Assembly: GCA_012932295.1 (NCBI GenBank)
Contig: JAAONU010000009.1
Span: 2,864,197-2,928,196, forward strand
Direction: 5' to 3'
Length of the DNA: 64,000 bases
Source: Cyclina sinensis
Lineage: Eukaryota; Mollusca; Bivalvia; Venerida; Veneridae
Of the stretch, positions 60,020 to 64,000 are shown in pieces. Numbering within the stretch: position 1 is the first letter of the stretch; each line of letters starts with the position of its first letter. The notes beneath the pieces were generated by a model that saw nothing but the letters and a program-made list of their open reading frames with translations, made no database searches and was not told the DNA's origin. The position numbers and the translations under genes are program-made.

Positions 60020-60215
60020 TTCAGACCTGATATAGAACTCAAACCGCTAATCTGGGACTTTACCAACTGAGCTAATCGGCAGTTTATGCATGTAAATGTT
60101 TTGACTAGAGTAAGAAATATGTTCATATACGCTACATGATTCAAATTTGCGAGTTCTTGCTTGATAGGAAGGCGCTCTACGAACTGAGCTCATCGGGCAG
60201 TCAAGTAGTAGAACT
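60020..60215 (-). repeat. Two inverted tRNA-like fragments
   Basis: The minus strand reads CTGCCGATTAGCTCAGTTGG near 60083-60064 and CTGCCCGATGAGCTCAG near 60201-60185, each like a 5' acceptor plus D-arm. Neither has a 3' acceptor strand that pairs, so they are SINE heads, not tRNA genes. Confidence 0.5.
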
Positions 60216-60884
60216 ACACTTCTTACATTGGTTGTATATACATGAGTCCGACCAACCACAGGGATAGGCACAGCAAAATTTTAATGATCTATACCATGAT
60301 TTTGCACATTGATTGACCTGGATGTAGCCAATCTCAAAAGTATGTCGTCAAAATTCTCTCACGCCCATTTTACAAAACTGTCGGGCATGGTAAGTAAGTG
60401 CAATACCATTTCAATTGGCGAATGTATCATTGGCAAAACCTTCGTTAATTGCTCATGTAGGTAAAGACTGTATAGATGCATAAGTTCGTTCGAGAACAGA
60501 AAACTCATTTAGGCCATCAAATCATTGACGCGCACAGTGCCTAATAAATGGCGTTACTAGAGCGACTGAAGCACAGAATTTAGATTTTTTCCCTTTAAAA
60601 TCAAAAAGAAGTTAACGTTTATCATAATTTGATGTCTTTGTACAGAATGAAACCTAAAGAAAAACGTTTTATTTCATAGGACTCGAACCTAAGTCTTTCC
60701 GGTCATTAAAATTACGAACGGCAATCTACACTCTTTACCCACAGAAATGTGTTACTGCTAGGAGTCAATATTAATTATATTAATAAAGTATCTATTACGT
60801 GACAAAAGGAGTGTGCATAACTATATATTACGGCGTGTTTTTGTAACTTAGTTTTGATGTTCTTCATAATTATAACTAGAATTT

Positions 60885-61027
60885 CATAGAGGATATTTGT
60901 TTGTTATTCGAGTGAACACCATATGTGATATTTTCACGAGTGGCGCAGCCACGAGTGAAAATATCAACATATGGTGTTCACGAGATGAAATAAATTCCCA
61001 TCTTCCACTAAAAAACAAACAAATTTT
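60885..61027. repeat. Large palindrome (fold-back element)
   Basis: The core arms GTGAACACCATATGTGATA..TTTTCACGAGTGGC (60912-60944) and GCCACGAGTGAAAATATC..ATGGTGTTCAC (60948-60981) pair almost perfectly around three bases. Outer GATATTTGTTTGTT and AACAAACAAATTTTC extend the symmetry. Related half-copies occur near 22868 and 23387. Confidence 0.8.
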
Positions 61028-62500
61028 CTTTTTATTTTATGCCAACACGTCAAAAATGGGTTTTTTATGATATTTTTAATCAGGGCCTTCAATAAATTCC
61101 CCATGGTTAGCCCCAAATCAGTTAATGCGTACTTTGGTTACTCCGCACAAAAAAAGTGCAGACAATTTCCAATACTTTACTTCTGCTGAAATAAACTGAA
61201 TACAATTTCATCAAATAACATTTATTTTTGTCTACACAGTTTATCAATATTTATTGAATTTTTGCCATACATACTTTAATTATAAAAGCGGATTAATACC
61301 GAGTAATATTCAATCAATTGAATTGAAAGTCGGCCATATTGGATATTGTCCATGTGAGTTATGTAAACAAATCAGACATTTTAAATAATTTATGGCGAAT
61401 TTCATCATTGTTCACAACTAGTTAGGCTCAGGAATTCAATATTATAATTGGATTTAACAAGGTAAATAAATTTCACTCGCTGTCACAGTCTGAAATACAG
61501 CGGATTCTCTTGTGGTGGGGAAATTCCTGAAGTTTCATCAAGCAGTAGTTCCGGCACAAACAGTGTATTATCAAAATGGTAATTAACTGATTCAAAACAG
61601 TGTATTATCACTTTTATCTCACTGATATTTCCCTATATTTCATTGGTAGGCATAAAATAAAGTCTTGTAATTTCAAATTAACTGATTGGCATGTTACATC
61701 GGAAGTAGGAATGTTACAATCCTCAATGTAATTTTTAATTCAACCTAAACTTTAGAACACTATGTTGTAAAATGTACAATCAGCATGTCTGTTTTCAGGT
61801 TGTCTGATTGTGTCTGTTGGTCCTTCAATTCGTCCGTCTGTCTATCTATCCATTTATCCATTTGACAATGTATCTATACACTTAATATACATACCTAAGA
61901 TATGAAATTTAAAAAAAACCTTAATTTACAGAGAAAAAAGATCTTCTTGGTCGTCTTCTTTAAAAAATTTGAAATTTAAAACTTAAAAAACTTAAAACCC
62001 ATTAAAACTTAGTTTGATATCTTTCTTTTATTTGAGCTTTTATACACGTCTTGGTGTAGAACATTTCCAAACGAGCGTTTGTTTAAATATGTCATTGCGA
62101 TGTTTTAACATCAGCCTTTATCTTGTCCGGATTTTGACTATCGTTTTTAGTTTTACATGAAATTATAAAATATTGTTTTCTTTCCTTAAAATATTGATTA
62201 GAAGTTAAAAATCCGTAAAACAATTACCCTAATAAAAACATTATTTGCAACATGAATAAAGACTTTTATATCTGATAACTCTCTCTCTCAAATGCGTGTC
62301 TTGGTCGTGTTTTAAGACGATATTGAGACGTGTTTAAGAAAATCTTACTTTACGAATGTAGAAAAGTCGTTGTGGAAAAAATGTGTATTTCTCCGTAGAT
62401 GGTTTAAAGCTAGGCATTTTCAAGTCCTTTTTTATCTCCGACACTTAAGAAGATCGGATTGATTGCTGTACGTAATTAACAAAAAGATACAGTAAACGTC
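61028..62500. other. Unannotated AT-rich stretch
   Basis: No gene, RNA or clear repeat was recognised, apart from a short GTCCGTCTGTCTATCTATCC tract near 61830. Confidence 0.3.
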
Positions 62501-62502
62501 TT

Positions 62503-63715
62503 TTTATGCCCCCGGGGGAGGGCATATTGTTTTTGGACGGGCTGTTTTTTTTGTCTGTTTGTTTGTCAAAAAACTTTAACCTTGAAAATAACACGGAAGT
62601 CCTTCCATCTACATCCTCAAAACTTCACAGGTGCATGCACCTTTATCAGGTCTAACCGCAAGCCCATTTAGAGGTCAGGGGGTCAAATGTCAAGATCACT
62701 TTGACCACAAATAGCAAATATTTACTTAAATAAACATATTTCCTTCAAAAGTATTATAGCTTCACATGTATATACACCTTGATGCGCTCTATCTGCACTA
62801 AGAAGTCCTAGGGTCAAAGGTCCAGGTCATCATACAGCAAATATTAACATTAATCATAAAATGAAAGTGCTTCCATCCAAAGCTTTCTAACTTAACATGT
62901 ATATTAACCTTGATGAACTCATCCGATTCACCCAATAAGAGGTCCCAGAGTCAAAGATCAATGTCACCGTATAACAAATATTTACCTTGGCAATAAAACG
63001 AATTTTTTTCCTTAAAGCTCTCTAACTTCACATGTTTATTTACCTTGATGTGCTCTACCAGCAAGACCCACTTAGAGGTCACGGGTCGAAGACCAAGGTC
63101 ACCGTTATATCAAATAACAAATATTTTCTTTGGCCATTTAATAAACATGCTTCCGTTAAAAGCATTATTAATACACATGTGTATACACATGGATGTGCTT
63201 CATCCACCAGACCTACCAAGAGGTCCCAAGGTCAAAGGTCAAGGTCACCATAAAGCCCCTTAATGCTCTTTTATTAACAAGAAATAAAACACAAAATAAA
63301 ACACAAGAACTGTATTTATGTCTGATGCCTAATGTGCCTTTAACCTTGGCCATAAAATTAAAGTGCTTCCATGCAAAGCTTTTTAAATTCACATGTGTAT
63401 TTACATTATAAAGCTCTATTCAACAGACCCACTAAGAGATCAAAGGTCAAGGTCACCACGACCAAAATAGAAAATATTGACCTTGGCCACAATGTGAATG
63501 TGCTTCCATCTATACCTCTGGAGGGAGAGCATCTCGTTTAAGACTGTCCGTGTGTTTGTTTGGTTGTCACCAAACTTTAACCTTGACTATAGCACAAAAT
63601 TCCCTCCACCTACACCCTCCAAACTTCACAGCTGCATGCACCTTGATGAGCTCTACCGACCAGACCCACTTTGAGGTCATGGGGTTTAAGGTCAACGTCC
63701 CCGGGGTGTATGGCG
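62503..63715 (+). repeat. Dispersed repeat with ~140-bp tandem units (ATGCCCCCGGGGG head)
   Basis: The head TATGCCCCCGGGGGAGGGCATATTG is followed by a GTCTGTTTGTTTGTC tract and about seven units. The landmark CTTCACATGT.TAT..ACCTTGATG recurs near 62625, 62761, 62893, 63030, 63175, 63391 and 63620. Units carry AGAGGTC..GGTCAAAGGTCAAGGTCACC. A second head-like stretch starts near 63520. Non-coding. Confidence 0.8.
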
Positions 63716-64000
63716 TTCATTTAAACCAAGCGCTCGTTCTATAGTGAAGACTTTGGTTATTTTGAGTTTTTGTTTTTTTGCATAATTTGGAAAGTCGTTA
63801 TTTAAGCTGAAATTTACTGCAGTGCTGTTAAGTTGTTTATATCTTAATTAACAATGAATTTCACCAATTTGTAAAACAGTATATACTTTCTTAATTCAAC
63901 GCGTCATACTTTAGTACAGAAAATGGTGTATTTGCACTACCTAATAAACTATGCGATAAGTGACATGACCTTTGTTCATGTCCTGATGTCCGGCAGATGC

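Noticed and set aside
60020..60215. Functional tRNA genes on the minus strand
   Set aside because: A-box-like segments are present, but the acceptor strands do not pair and the T-arms are degenerate; they read as SINE relics.

Overview
This is AT-rich animal nuclear DNA. The repeats (ATGCTCCCCGAA heads, GTCCGTCCG tracts, tandem AAGGTCAAGGTCAC units, ACAAGAGGGC families, tRNA-headed SINEs ending in GGCGTTAAACCCCAATAAA) and the intron/exon structure point to a marine bivalve mollusc. The species cannot be named from the sequence. Only two coding entities are well supported: one host gene and one transposase. Almost everything else is mobile or tandemly repeated DNA.

Layout. 0-11 kb: dispersed repeats, a diverged direct duplication (1.32-2.49 kb and 6.19-6.87 kb), a GCGATA-type fold-back element at 7.2-7.6 kb, and tandem 145-bp units at 9.5-10.9 kb. 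11-20.4 kb: tRNA-like duplicates, a decayed Tc1/mariner transposase, a decayed reverse transcriptase, several tandem duplications and a long repeat element. 20.4-25 kb: mostly unannotated, with one MITE. 25.1-32.3 kb: a five-exon host gene with a TATA box, encoding a 248-residue secreted protein with two cadherin repeats and a GPI-type hydrophobic tail. 33.4-33.7 kb: a SINE with an intact target-site duplication (TSD).

34.5-47.7 kb is the main discovery. A second copy of that SINE is split by a 12,884-bp DNA transposon with perfect 63-bp terminal inverted repeats (TIRs) starting TGTAAC and a CCGG target-site duplication. Its three-exon minus-strand gene encodes a gypsy-integrase-like DD35E transposase with an HHCC finger and GPF motif, fused to an OTU cysteine protease. 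These features together define a Ginger1 transposon. The gene is complete apart from a one-base excess in a run of seven A. The introns carry further repeats, including a nested 1.39-kb TIR element.

47.8-53.65 kb: a giant minisatellite of about 160 units, 37 bp in its left half and 36 bp in its right half, with a 1,224-bp higher-order duplication and a CG/CA microsatellite at its end. 53.9-54.8 kb: two exons of a decayed paralogue of the cadherin gene. 54.9-64 kb: mostly unannotated DNA with a third SINE, tRNA-like fragments, a large palindrome and a tandem-unit repeat at 62.5-63.7 kb.

History that can be read from the sequence: cadherin-gene duplication and decay; SINE insertion; Ginger1 insertion at a CCGG inside the SINE head; nested insertions in the Ginger1 introns; repeated unequal exchange in the minisatellite.
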